Below the pieces are notes generated by a model that did not search any database, had not been told where the DNA came from, and saw nothing but the letters and a program-made list of their open reading frames with translations. Made by a program: the position numbers and the translations under genes. Source: SHYQ01 sp041674525 (GTDB taxonomy: Bacteria > Chloroflexota > Dehalococcoidia > UBA2979). From it: a stretch of 6,873 nt of DNA. Of the stretch, positions 1 to 6,271 are shown in pieces. Where the stretch lies: assembly GCA_041674525.1 (NCBI GenBank), contig JBAYVN010000094.1, forward strand, positions 1 through 6,873. Direction: 5' to 3'. Position 1 is the stretch's first letter. Each line of letters starts with the position of its first letter.

Positions 1-1291
1 CGTCGTACTCCTGCTGGGGGACGGAGTCGCCCATGATGCCGTTGCCAGCGAAGAGCCAGGCGTGGCTGCCACGGACGACTGCCGAGCGCAGCCCCACGGC
101 GAACTCGCCATCACCGGAGCCGTCCATCCACCCCACCGGGCCGGCGTACCAACCGCGGTCGAACGCCTCGTGCTGGGTGATGACCTCGCGGGCGCGCTCG
201 AAGGGCCAGCCGCACACGGCGGGCGTCGGGTGGAGCCGCTGCACGAGGTCGAGCACGTCCACGCCCGGGCGCACCCGCCCGCTGATCTCGGTGGACAGGT
301 GCTGGATGTTGCGCAGGCGGCGGAGCTGTGGCTGGTTCGGGGCCAGGAGCTCCTCGGTCGCCGGCTCCAGCCGCTCCCGGATCGCCCGCACCACCGTCTC
401 ATGCTCGATGCGGTTCTTGGCGCTCTCCAGGAGCGCCGCGCCCAGGCGCTCGTCCTCCGCCGGGTCGGCGCCGCGCGGCGTGGAGCCCGCGAGCCCCAGC
501 GCGCGCACCCGCCCCCGCGTCAGCGATACCAGCAGCTCCGGGCTCGCGCCGAGGAACGTGGACTCGCCGCTGGTCATCGTGAAGAGGTGGCAGTCCGGGT
601 AGTTCACCCGCAGCCGCGCGAGCGCGCGGCCGATGGAGATCGGCGCGTCCCCCTGGAGCTCCTGCGTCGAGGCGAGCACGGCCTTCTCGTACAGCCCGGC
701 GCGCACCTCGGCGGCGATCGCCGCCACGCTGGCCAGCCAGCGCTCGCGGTCCACCGGCTGCTCCACGTGCAGCGGCGCCGCGGCGAGGCGCCCCGGCGGG
801 CGCTGCGCGCGCTCCACCAGCGCGGCCACATCGTGCGGCTCGGCGCTGGGCGCGAGGATCATCGCGTTCGACTCCCCGGTGGCGAGGAAGAGGAGGCGGG
901 GTAGCACCAGCCACCCGGCGCCGAAGGCTTCCCATGGGGCGTGCGGCGAGGCCGAGGCGTTGAAGCGGAACCCCCCGAGCAGGCGCGGCCGGAGCCCCGG
1001 CAGGTCGCCGCCGCCCGCGCGATCGACCAGCGCGCGCGCCTGTGCGCCCACCGCGCCGGGCCCCGCGCCCCACGGCGCCTCGATGCGTGCCGCCTCGCCG
1101 ATCGCGATCATCGCGATGCCCTGGGCCGGACGCTCGTACGAGGCCACGATGCCCGCGCCCTGCGGGTCGTCCAGCAGCCGGCGAGGGTCGAAGGCAGGTG
1201 GCAGGGTCAGCGAGAGAAACGCGTCGGGGGAGGCGCGGCGGGCGGATTCGATCCGCGCGAGCACGTCCCCTGCGTCGATGCTGCTCGCCAC
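1..1291 (-). CDS. menF: Isochorismate synthase, MenF/EntC/DhbC type (chorismate-binding family), C-terminus cut by window edge
   Basis: Converts chorismate to isochorismate, the committed step towards menaquinone and also towards catecholate siderophores. I read 430 residues on the minus strand; the last few tens of residues lie outside the window. Chorismate-binding landmarks follow in order: EKAVLAS with the water-activating lysine (K203), FLGASPELL with the general-acid glutamate (E252), LAGSTPRG near 265, KNRIEHETVV with a Mg ligand glutamate (E296), LHPTPAVCGWP (H354-P363), GWYAGPVGWMDGSGDGEF, and AGNGIMGDSVPQQEY with a further metal-ligand glutamate (E428). The alanine in HPTPA is typical of water- rather than ammonia-using members. 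No ATG lies in frame near the beginning; I chose GTG at 1291 because the product then begins just before the conserved FLSLTLP region and a TATACT box lies about 58 bases upstream. The ribosome site is weak (GAGCGG), so the start is uncertain. Odd: the usual arginine of the K-x-V-L-A-R motif is serine here. Menaquinone versus siderophore role cannot be decided because downstream genes are not visible. Confidence 0.9.
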   Translation of the reverse strand, partial: MASSIDAGDVLARIESARRASPDAFLSLTLPPAFDPRRLLDDPQGAGIVASYERPAQGIAMIAIGEAARIEAPWGAGPGAVGAQARALVDRAGGGDLPGLRPRLLGGFRFNASASPHAPWEAFGAGWLVLPRLLFLATGESNAMILAPSAEPHDVAALVERAQRPPGRLAAAPLHVEQPVDRERWLASVAAIAAEVRAGLYEKAVLASTQELQGDAPISIGRALARLRVNYPDCHLFTMTSGESTFLGASPELLVSLTRGRVRALGLAGSTPRGADPAEDERLGAALLESAKNRIEHETVVRAIRERLEPATEELLAPNQPQLRRLRNIQHLSTEISGRVRPGVDVLDLVQRLHPTPAVCGWPFERAREVITQHEAFDRGWYAGPVGWMDGSGDGEFAVGLRSAVVRGSHAWLFAGNGIMGDSVPQQEYD

Positions 1292-1348
1292 GATTCGCCG
1301 CTCGCTGTCCTGGGCCGTCGAGGTGGGGTTGCCCTCTGTATGGACCTC

Positions 1349-1354
1349 AGTATA
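1349..1354 (-). promoter_or_regulatory. Candidate -10 box for the isochorismate synthase gene
   Basis: The minus strand reads TATACT here, five of six bases matching TATAAT, about 58 bases upstream of the GTG chosen as start. I see no convincing -35 hexamer at the right spacing (ATGGTT is the best offered). It supports a start downstream of this point, but is only a motif match. Confidence 0.3.
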
Positions 1355-1406
1355 GGCAGCGGTTGCTTCTGAACCATGCCCGGCGGGGCATCTGCCTCGG
1401 CGGGCC

Positions 1407-1434
1407 TTGTTCGCGGCCTCGCGCCGACTAGACT
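1407..1434 (+). promoter_or_regulatory. Candidate promoter for the small zinc-binding protein
   Basis: TTGTTC (1407-1412) and TAGACT (1429-1434) are separated by 16 bases and point towards the small four-cysteine gene, whose ATG lies 40 bases after the -10 box. It is back-to-back with the candidate isochorismate synthase promoter, so the 183-base gap (1292-1474) would be a divergent promoter region. I see no operator palindrome in it. Both hexamers are imperfect. Confidence 0.25.
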
Positions 1435-1474
1435 GGGGATGCATCGACCACAGGGCGGCTGCACCGGAGGCGAT

Positions 1475-1657
1475 ATGGCCCAGCACACCGGCATCAAGAT
1501 TGGCGAGAACGGCGCCGAGGGGAAGTGCTCCCTGTGCGGCCAGTACGTGATCAAGGGCGCCGTGCGCTTCCGCGAGAAGTCCGTCCTCTGCCCCGAGTGC
1601 GCGACGAAGCAGGCGAAGATCGGCAACCCGTACCAGGCCACGGCGGGCCGCCGCTAG
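1475..1657 (+). CDS. Small four-cysteine zinc-binding (zinc-ribbon/treble-clef-like) protein
   Basis: A 60-residue basic protein with two CxxC knuckles, CSLC (C18, C21) and CPEC (C39, C42), separated by 17 residues. This spacing suits binding of one zinc ion in a ribbon or treble-clef fold. The first knuckle sits in GKCSLCGQYV and the second in SVLCPECATKQ, and the tail is lysine/arginine-rich, so nucleic-acid or protein contact is plausible but unproven. I chose ATG 1475 because GGAGG (1466-1470) is suitably placed before it; the same frame is open further upstream (ATGs at 1376 and 1439), but those codons encode low-complexity residues with no family character. There is no signal peptide or membrane segment, so the product is probably cytoplasmic. 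It lies 55 bases before another double-CxxC gene on the same strand and may be co-transcribed with it. I do not recognise a named family, and the specific function is unknown. Confidence 0.75.
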   Translation: MAQHTGIKIGENGAEGKCSLCGQYVIKGAVRFREKSVLCPECATKQAKIGNPYQATAGRR

Positions 1658-1712
1658 CATCGCCGCGGGCTCACCTCCCGCACGCCCGCTGCTCCCACCC
1701 GCGCCCGTCGAG

Positions 1713-2105
1713 ATGAGCACGCTCCGCACCCTGTGGCGCACCGGCGTGCTTGGGCGCTGCCCGCGGTGCGGGCAGACCTCGATGTTCAACTCCTTCTACG
1801 GGCTCCACGAGCGGTGCGCCGTCTGCGGCACGCGCTTCGAGTCCAATTCGGGCGAATGGCTCGGCGGCACGGCGATCGGCTACGCCATCGGCGCGCTCGT
1901 CGCCCTCGTGCTCGCGCTGATCGAGGTGAGCTGGGCGCCCTTCCGCAGCCTCGGCCTGTCGCCGATGTGGGCGATCGCGGCCATCTCGCTCGTCGCCACG
2001 GTCGTCGGCTATCGCCCCGCGAAGGCGATGTGGTTCGCGCTCGTCTACGAGATGGGGTTCATGGCGAGCGACGGCCCGCCGAGCGGCGCGCCCCCGCGCA
2101 CGTAG
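1713..2105 (+). CDS. DUF983 family membrane protein
   Basis: A 130-residue protein with the usual DUF983 layout: an N-terminal zinc-ribbon-like part with CPRC (C16, C19) and CAVC (C35, C38), then two hydrophobic helices at about 50-70 (GGTAIGYAIGALVALVLALI) and 85-100 (MWAIAAISLVATVVGY), ending in a short Pro/Gly/Ser-rich tail. The segment GRCPRCGQTSMFNSFYGL is characteristic of the family, where the first cysteine pair is followed by a lysine, glycine or serine turn and then a phenylalanine-rich stretch. It should sit in the cytoplasmic membrane. The family's role is unknown; in some proteobacteria such genes lie by cytochrome oxidase assembly genes, but no oxidase gene is visible here. The start ATG at 1713 has only a weak ribosome site (GTCGAG just upstream). 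Length is close to the family norm. The gene is intact and its base use matches its neighbours. Confidence 0.8.
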   Translation: MSTLRTLWRTGVLGRCPRCGQTSMFNSFYGLHERCAVCGTRFESNSGEWLGGTAIGYAIGALVALVLALIEVSWAPFRSLGLSPMWAIAAISLVATVVGYRPAKAMWFALVYEMGFMASDGPPSGAPPRT

Positions 2106-2135
2106 GCGCGCACGGCTGCGCCCGTGGCCCGGCGA

Positions 2136-2141
2136 TATACT
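2136..2141 (+). promoter_or_regulatory. Candidate -10 box for acsA
   Basis: TATACT lies in the 68-base gap between the DUF983 gene and the acetyl-CoA synthetase gene, 32 bases before the latter's ATG and upstream of its GGGAGGTG ribosome site. It is the same hexamer as in front of the isochorismate synthase gene. No good -35 hexamer is seen 16-18 bases upstream, so this is only a candidate. Confidence 0.3.
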
Positions 2142-2173
2142 CCCTCCGCGTGGGGCTCGCGGGAGGTGTCGCG

Positions 2174-3922
<1,749 letters not shown>

Positions 3923-3956
3923 CGGCGATGTCAGCGCCGCGTAGAGGTGGCACGCA

Positions 3957-4023
3957 GGGCGGCCCACCCCTGCCCCTCCCGGCGCGGGAGGGGTTCAGAT
4001 GCGAAGGGGGATCGCCCCTTCGC
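3957..4023 (-). repeat. Composite palindromic repeat, copy C (minus orientation)
   Basis: Read on the minus strand it has three parts. First is a hairpin with 9-base arms GCGAAGGGG/CCCCTTCGC around a 5-base loop (4001-4023). Next, after 7 bases, is a 21-base palindrome with arms CCCCTCCC/GGGAGGGG and loop GCGCC (3973-3993). Last is a G-rich tail ending GGGGTGGGCCGCC (3958-3970). The 21-base core is identical to that of the other two copies. It lies 35 bases after the acsA stop codon, so in the acsA transcript the palindromes would form stable RNA hairpins near the 3' end; no T-run follows, so it is not a standard intrinsic terminator. Confidence 0.85.
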
Positions 4024-4067
4024 GCATCCCCGACCCCGACCGTGCGTCGCTCACCCTCCGCCGGGGT
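4024..4067. other. Spacer between the two inverted repeat copies
   Basis: These 44 bases (ending in a CCGGGGT stretch) join copies C and A, which diverge from this point. I see no gene, ribosome site or further repeat in it. It would be the apical loop of a large, imperfect stem-loop formed by the two flanking copies. Confidence 0.5.
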
Positions 4068-4138
4068 GTGGGGGCGCAGCCCCCACGTCATCTTCCGGCC
4101 CCCCTCCCGCGCCGGGAGGGGATGGGGGTGGGCCGCCC
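4068..4138 (+). repeat. Composite palindromic repeat, copy A (plus orientation)
   Basis: Same order as copy C but on the plus strand. A hairpin GTGGGGGC-GCA-GCCCCCAC (4068-4086) is followed by 14 spacer bases, the identical 21-base palindrome (4101-4121), then a G-rich tail ending GGGGTGGGCCGCC (4125-4137). The tail and the 3' palindrome arm together contain four G-tracts separated by 1, 2 and 1 bases. It lies 60 bases upstream of the citrate synthase ATG, so it would be at the very start of, or just before, that transcript. Confidence 0.85.
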
Positions 4139-4197
4139 CTCTCCACACACGTTGACGCCACTCGCCTGATCCCCATGCCCGCGAAGGAGTACCGCCG
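4139..4197 (+). promoter_or_regulatory. Leader of citrate synthase with a ribosome binding site
   Basis: GAAGGAG at 4182-4188 is a good ribosome site nine bases before the ATG at 4198 and fixes that start. TTGACG at 4152-4157 matches a -35 consensus in five of six bases, but nothing resembling a -10 box lies 16-18 bases later, so a separate promoter here is unproven. Confidence 0.5.
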
Positions 4198-5343
4198 ATG
4201 ACGAATGAGCCCGAGGCTGTCGAGATCCACCGGGGGCTGAACGGCGTCTACTTCGACCGCAGCGAGACGAGCAGCATCGACGGCAAGGCCGGCGACCTGC
4301 GCTATCGCGGCTACTCGATCCACGACCTCGCGCAGCACTCCTCGTTCGAGGAGGTGACGTACCTCCTGTTCTGCGGCGAGCTGCCGACGCGCGCCCAGCT
4401 CGAGGCGTTCGACGCGGAGCTCAAGGCCGCACGCGTCCTCCCCGACCCGGTGCTCGATGTGATCCGCGCGGTGAAGGACGCCCACCCGATGGACGTCCTG
4501 CGCACCGCCGTCTCGGCGCTCTCGGCGTTCGACCCCGACACGCCCGACAACAGCCGGGAGGCGACCGTCCGCAAGGGCATCCGCCTGACAAGCCAGGCCC
4601 CCATGATCGTCGGGGCGCACCACCGCATCCGGCAGGGCCTCCCCGTCGTCCCGCCCGACCCGACGCTCAACCACGCGGGCAACTTCCTCCAGATGGTGAA
4701 AGGCGAGCGCCCCTCCGAGGAGGCCGTGGGGCTGATGGACATGGACCTGGTGCTCCACGCGGAGCACGGGACCAATGCCTCCGCCTTCACCGCGCGGGTG
4801 GTCGCCGGGACGGACGCCAACCTGCACGCCGCCGTCACCGCGGCCATCGCCGCGCTCAGCGGCCCGGCGCACGGCGGCGCCGCCGAGCAGGTGATGCGCA
4901 TGGCTCAGGAGATCGGCGAGCCCGGAAACGCCGCCGCGTACGTGAAGGCGAAGCGCGCCAACCGCGAGCCCGTCATGGGCTTCGGCCATCGCGTCTACCG
5001 CGTGGAGGACCCGCGCGCGCGCCACATGCGCGAGGGCGTGAAGCGCCTGTCCGAGGAGATGGGCCAGCCGCAGTGGTACGCGATCCTCGAGGCCGTCGTG
5101 GAGGCGATGCGCCCCTACAACCGCCTCGGCGTCGCGGTGAACGTCGACTTCTACGCGGGCGTCGTCTACTACCTGCACGGCATCCCGGAGGACCTCTTCG
5201 TCCCCATCTTCGCCATCGGCCGCACGCCCGGCTGGGCCGTGCAGGTCCTCGAGCAGTTCGAGCACAACGTCCTCATCCGCCCCCTCACCGTCTACAACGG
5301 CCCCGCCCCGCGCGACTACGTGCCGATGGAGAAGAGGGGGTGA
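4198..5343 (+). CDS. gltA: Citrate synthase (possibly also 2-methylcitrate synthase)
   Basis: Condenses acetyl-CoA with oxaloacetate to citrate. The 381 residues correspond to the short, simple bacterial/archaeal type rather than the 430-residue NADH-regulated Gram-negative type. The N-terminus carries the family opening GLNGVYFDRSETSSIDG (13-29) followed by RYRGYSIHDLA. Later motifs are LHAEHGTNASAFTARVVAGT (186-205), GPAHGGA with catalytic H225, MGFGHRVYR with catalytic H264, NVDFYAG with catalytic D317, and GRTPGW with the substrate-binding R342. The end, RPLTVYNGPAPRDYVPMEKRG, is a normal family C-terminus, so the gene is complete. In the segment GWAVQVLEQ, a glutamine (Q349) stands where many homologues have histidine. 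Acetyl-CoA synthetase directly upstream suggests acetate assimilation, although the long gap with repeats makes a single simple operon uncertain. Sequence alone does not separate citrate from 2-methylcitrate synthase; no prpB or prpD partner is visible, so citrate synthase is preferred. Confidence 0.93.
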   Translation: MTNEPEAVEIHRGLNGVYFDRSETSSIDGKAGDLRYRGYSIHDLAQHSSFEEVTYLLFCGELPTRAQLEAFDAELKAARVLPDPVLDVIRAVKDAHPMDVLRTAVSALSAFDPDTPDNSREATVRKGIRLTSQAPMIVGAHHRIRQGLPVVPPDPTLNHAGNFLQMVKGERPSEEAVGLMDMDLVLHAEHGTNASAFTARVVAGTDANLHAAVTAAIAALSGPAHGGAAEQVMRMAQEIGEPGNAAAYVKAKRANREPVMGFGHRVYRVEDPRARHMREGVKRLSEEMGQPQWYAILEAVVEAMRPYNRLGVAVNVDFYAGVVYYLHGIPEDLFVPIFAIGRTPGWAVQVLEQFEHNVLIRPLTVYNGPAPRDYVPMEKRG

Positions 5344-5345
5344 GG
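5334..5345 (+). promoter_or_regulatory. Ribosome binding site inside the end of citrate synthase
   Basis: GAGGGGG (5334-5340) lies in the last codons of the citrate synthase gene, five bases before the ATG at 5346; only two bases separate the TGA from that ATG. The arrangement indicates translational coupling and supports the start of the downstream gene. Confidence 0.65.
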
Positions 5346-6086
5346 ATGAGCGTTGCGGAAGACGCCGAGTTTCTGGCCGAGTGGCTGGACTTCGGTCTGT
5401 TCCATCGTGGGCGAGCCGCGATGACCGCAGCAGATGCGTATCGAGCCGCGAAGACCCCCGAGGTGCAGGCATCGCTGACGCTCGAGGCGATGCATCAGTA
5501 CGCGCTCGCGGTTGACGATGTCGCTACGTGGGCCGACGCCTGCCGACTTTGGGAACGATCGGGAGGCCCGCTGAGTGCTCGTCTCGAGGAGGCTGAGGCC
5601 GGGCAGAGTTGGGAGATGCTCCGGTCCCTCAAACGCGGATCGCCCGATCGCACACGAAAGGCGTTCGGGCTTCCGCGATTCTCTGCGCCGCAAATCGCCG
5701 ATCGGAAGGGCTACCGCGACATGATGGCGGAGTGGGCAGAACTCGCGGCGCTGGTGGCTCGCATCGCGGGTGCCCGGACGCCTGACGACTCCGCCTGGCT
5801 TGTCGCGAGGCTAGATAACAAGGTCAAGCATGGTGTGCACGCGCGCCTAGTGGATACCGCCGTGTCTGTCTATGGGCTTCAGAGTCAACCGGTTTCGCTC
5901 GACTCGGTTCGACATTTCGCGAAACAGACCTGCTTGGTGAGCGAGTTCCTCGGAGGCCTCCTGCAGATCTTCGCGGTCGTTCGGTTGGGCTCCACGAGCA
6001 AACCGAAATGGTATGACCCACTCGTCGCCGCAGATGACCCTGGGGATTTCGACACCCTCCGGACTCTCGTCATGGAGGGGCGTTAA
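5346..6086 (+). CDS. Unrecognised 246-residue protein, translationally coupled to citrate synthase
   Basis: I do not recognise this protein. It is soluble-looking and apparently mostly helical, with no signal peptide, no clear membrane segment and a single cysteine pair that is not arranged as CxxC (C66, C195). Features seen: an acidic amphipathic N-terminus (AEDAEFLAEWLDFGLFHRGR), a helix-rich region SLTLEAMHQYALAVDDVATW (43-62), a basic stretch KRGSPDRTRKAFGLPRF (96-112), and a polar motif LDNKVKHGVHARL (156-168) resembling conserved cores of uncharacterised helical proteins, from which no function follows. ATG 5346 is supported by GAGGGGG overlapping the end of gltA; the frame is open further upstream inside gltA but there it is a shadow. 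Sampled lines of the gene run at about 53-67% GC, against 70-77% in gltA, and codons ending in A or T are commoner, suggesting later acquisition or weaker expression. It is followed by a composite repeat, and together with gltA is bracketed by such repeats. Its being real is fairly sure; its function is unknown. Confidence 0.75.
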   Translation: MSVAEDAEFLAEWLDFGLFHRGRAAMTAADAYRAAKTPEVQASLTLEAMHQYALAVDDVATWADACRLWERSGGPLSARLEEAEAGQSWEMLRSLKRGSPDRTRKAFGLPRFSAPQIADRKGYRDMMAEWAELAALVARIAGARTPDDSAWLVARLDNKVKHGVHARLVDTAVSVYGLQSQPVSLDSVRHFAKQTCLVSEFLGGLLQIFAVVRLGSTSKPKWYDPLVAADDPGDFDTLRTLVMEGR

Positions 6087-6122
6087 CACCGGGGATCGCC
6101 GCGCTCCCACCCGGCGGGACCC
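6087..6122. other. Short gap before repeat copy B
   Basis: Thirty-six bases between the TAA of the orphan gene and the third composite repeat. A minor CCCGGCGGG inverted repeat is present; nothing else is seen. Confidence 0.4.
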
Positions 6123-6187
6123 GAGGGGCGAAGCCCCTCAACTCTCATCCCCCTCCCGCGCCGGGAGGGGGCGGGGGGTGGGCCGCC
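6123..6187 (+). repeat. Composite palindromic repeat, copy B (plus orientation)
   Basis: Third copy, in the same orientation as copy A. Hairpin GAGGGGC-GAA-GCCCCTC (6123-6139), ten spacer bases, the identical 21-base palindrome (6150-6170, with one extra C/G pair on either side), then the G-rich tail ending GGGGTGGGCCGCC (6175-6187). The first hairpin differs in sequence from those of copies A and C but keeps full pairing. The 3' arm and tail contain four G-tracts each separated by a single base. It lies 37 bases after the orphan gene's stop codon. Confidence 0.85.
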
Positions 6188-6271
6188 TCACGCCTGCACC
6201 CTCAACCCTGCCTCGCCTCGCATCCCTCGCAGCCCTCGCGTCCCCCGCCCGGCGACCGCTACCCTGATCGC
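6188..6271. other. Pyrimidine-rich leader with a quadruplex motif on the minus strand
   Basis: The plus strand is C/T-rich with repeated CCTCGC-like words. On the minus strand, 6250-6224 reads as four G-tracts (GGG, GGGGG, GGG, GGG) with loops of 1, 6 and 6 bases, a standard G-quadruplex pattern. It sits 21-48 bases before the next gene's ATG, on that gene's template strand. TACCCT at 6260-6265 is a poor -10 candidate and there is no clear ribosome site, so the next gene may have a very short leader. Confidence 0.4.

Noticed and set aside
62..904. A 280-codon plus-strand open frame opposite the isochorismate synthase gene
   Set aside because: The minus strand in this interval carries all the conserved chorismate-binding motifs; the plus frame is Arg/Ala-rich without domains.
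1733..2173. An N-terminal extension of acetyl-CoA synthetase upstream of ATG 2174
   Set aside because: The frame is open, but it overlaps the DUF983 gene out of frame, is Arg-rich, and would ignore the strong GGGAGGTG ribosome site; the product from 2174 already has the family length.
3973..4121. Standard intrinsic terminators at the palindromes
   Set aside because: The hairpins are strong but no T-run follows any of them on either strand. A termination role is possible but the defining feature is missing.
3957..4138. CRISPR array
   Set aside because: Only two inverted units here and one distant copy, with no regular direct repeats or equal-length spacers.
3944..4140. Small open frames running through the repeat block after acsA
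   Set aside because: They merely read through palindromes, giving Pro/Gly/Arg-rich peptides, and have no convincing ribosome site.
4152..4180. A full promoter directly before gltA
   Set aside because: TTGACG is a fair -35 box, but no -10-like hexamer occurs 16-18 bases downstream.
4051..5472. A 473-codon open frame on the minus strand opposite gltA
   Set aside because: Same cause: it is a codon shadow of citrate synthase, with His/Val/Arg-rich low-complexity sequence and no family resemblance.
5931..5954. HEPN-type RNase motif in the orphan protein (RHFAKQT at 189-195)
   Set aside because: The HEPN motif needs R, a polar residue, four residues, then H; the seventh residue here is threonine, and the other histidines are not correctly spaced.
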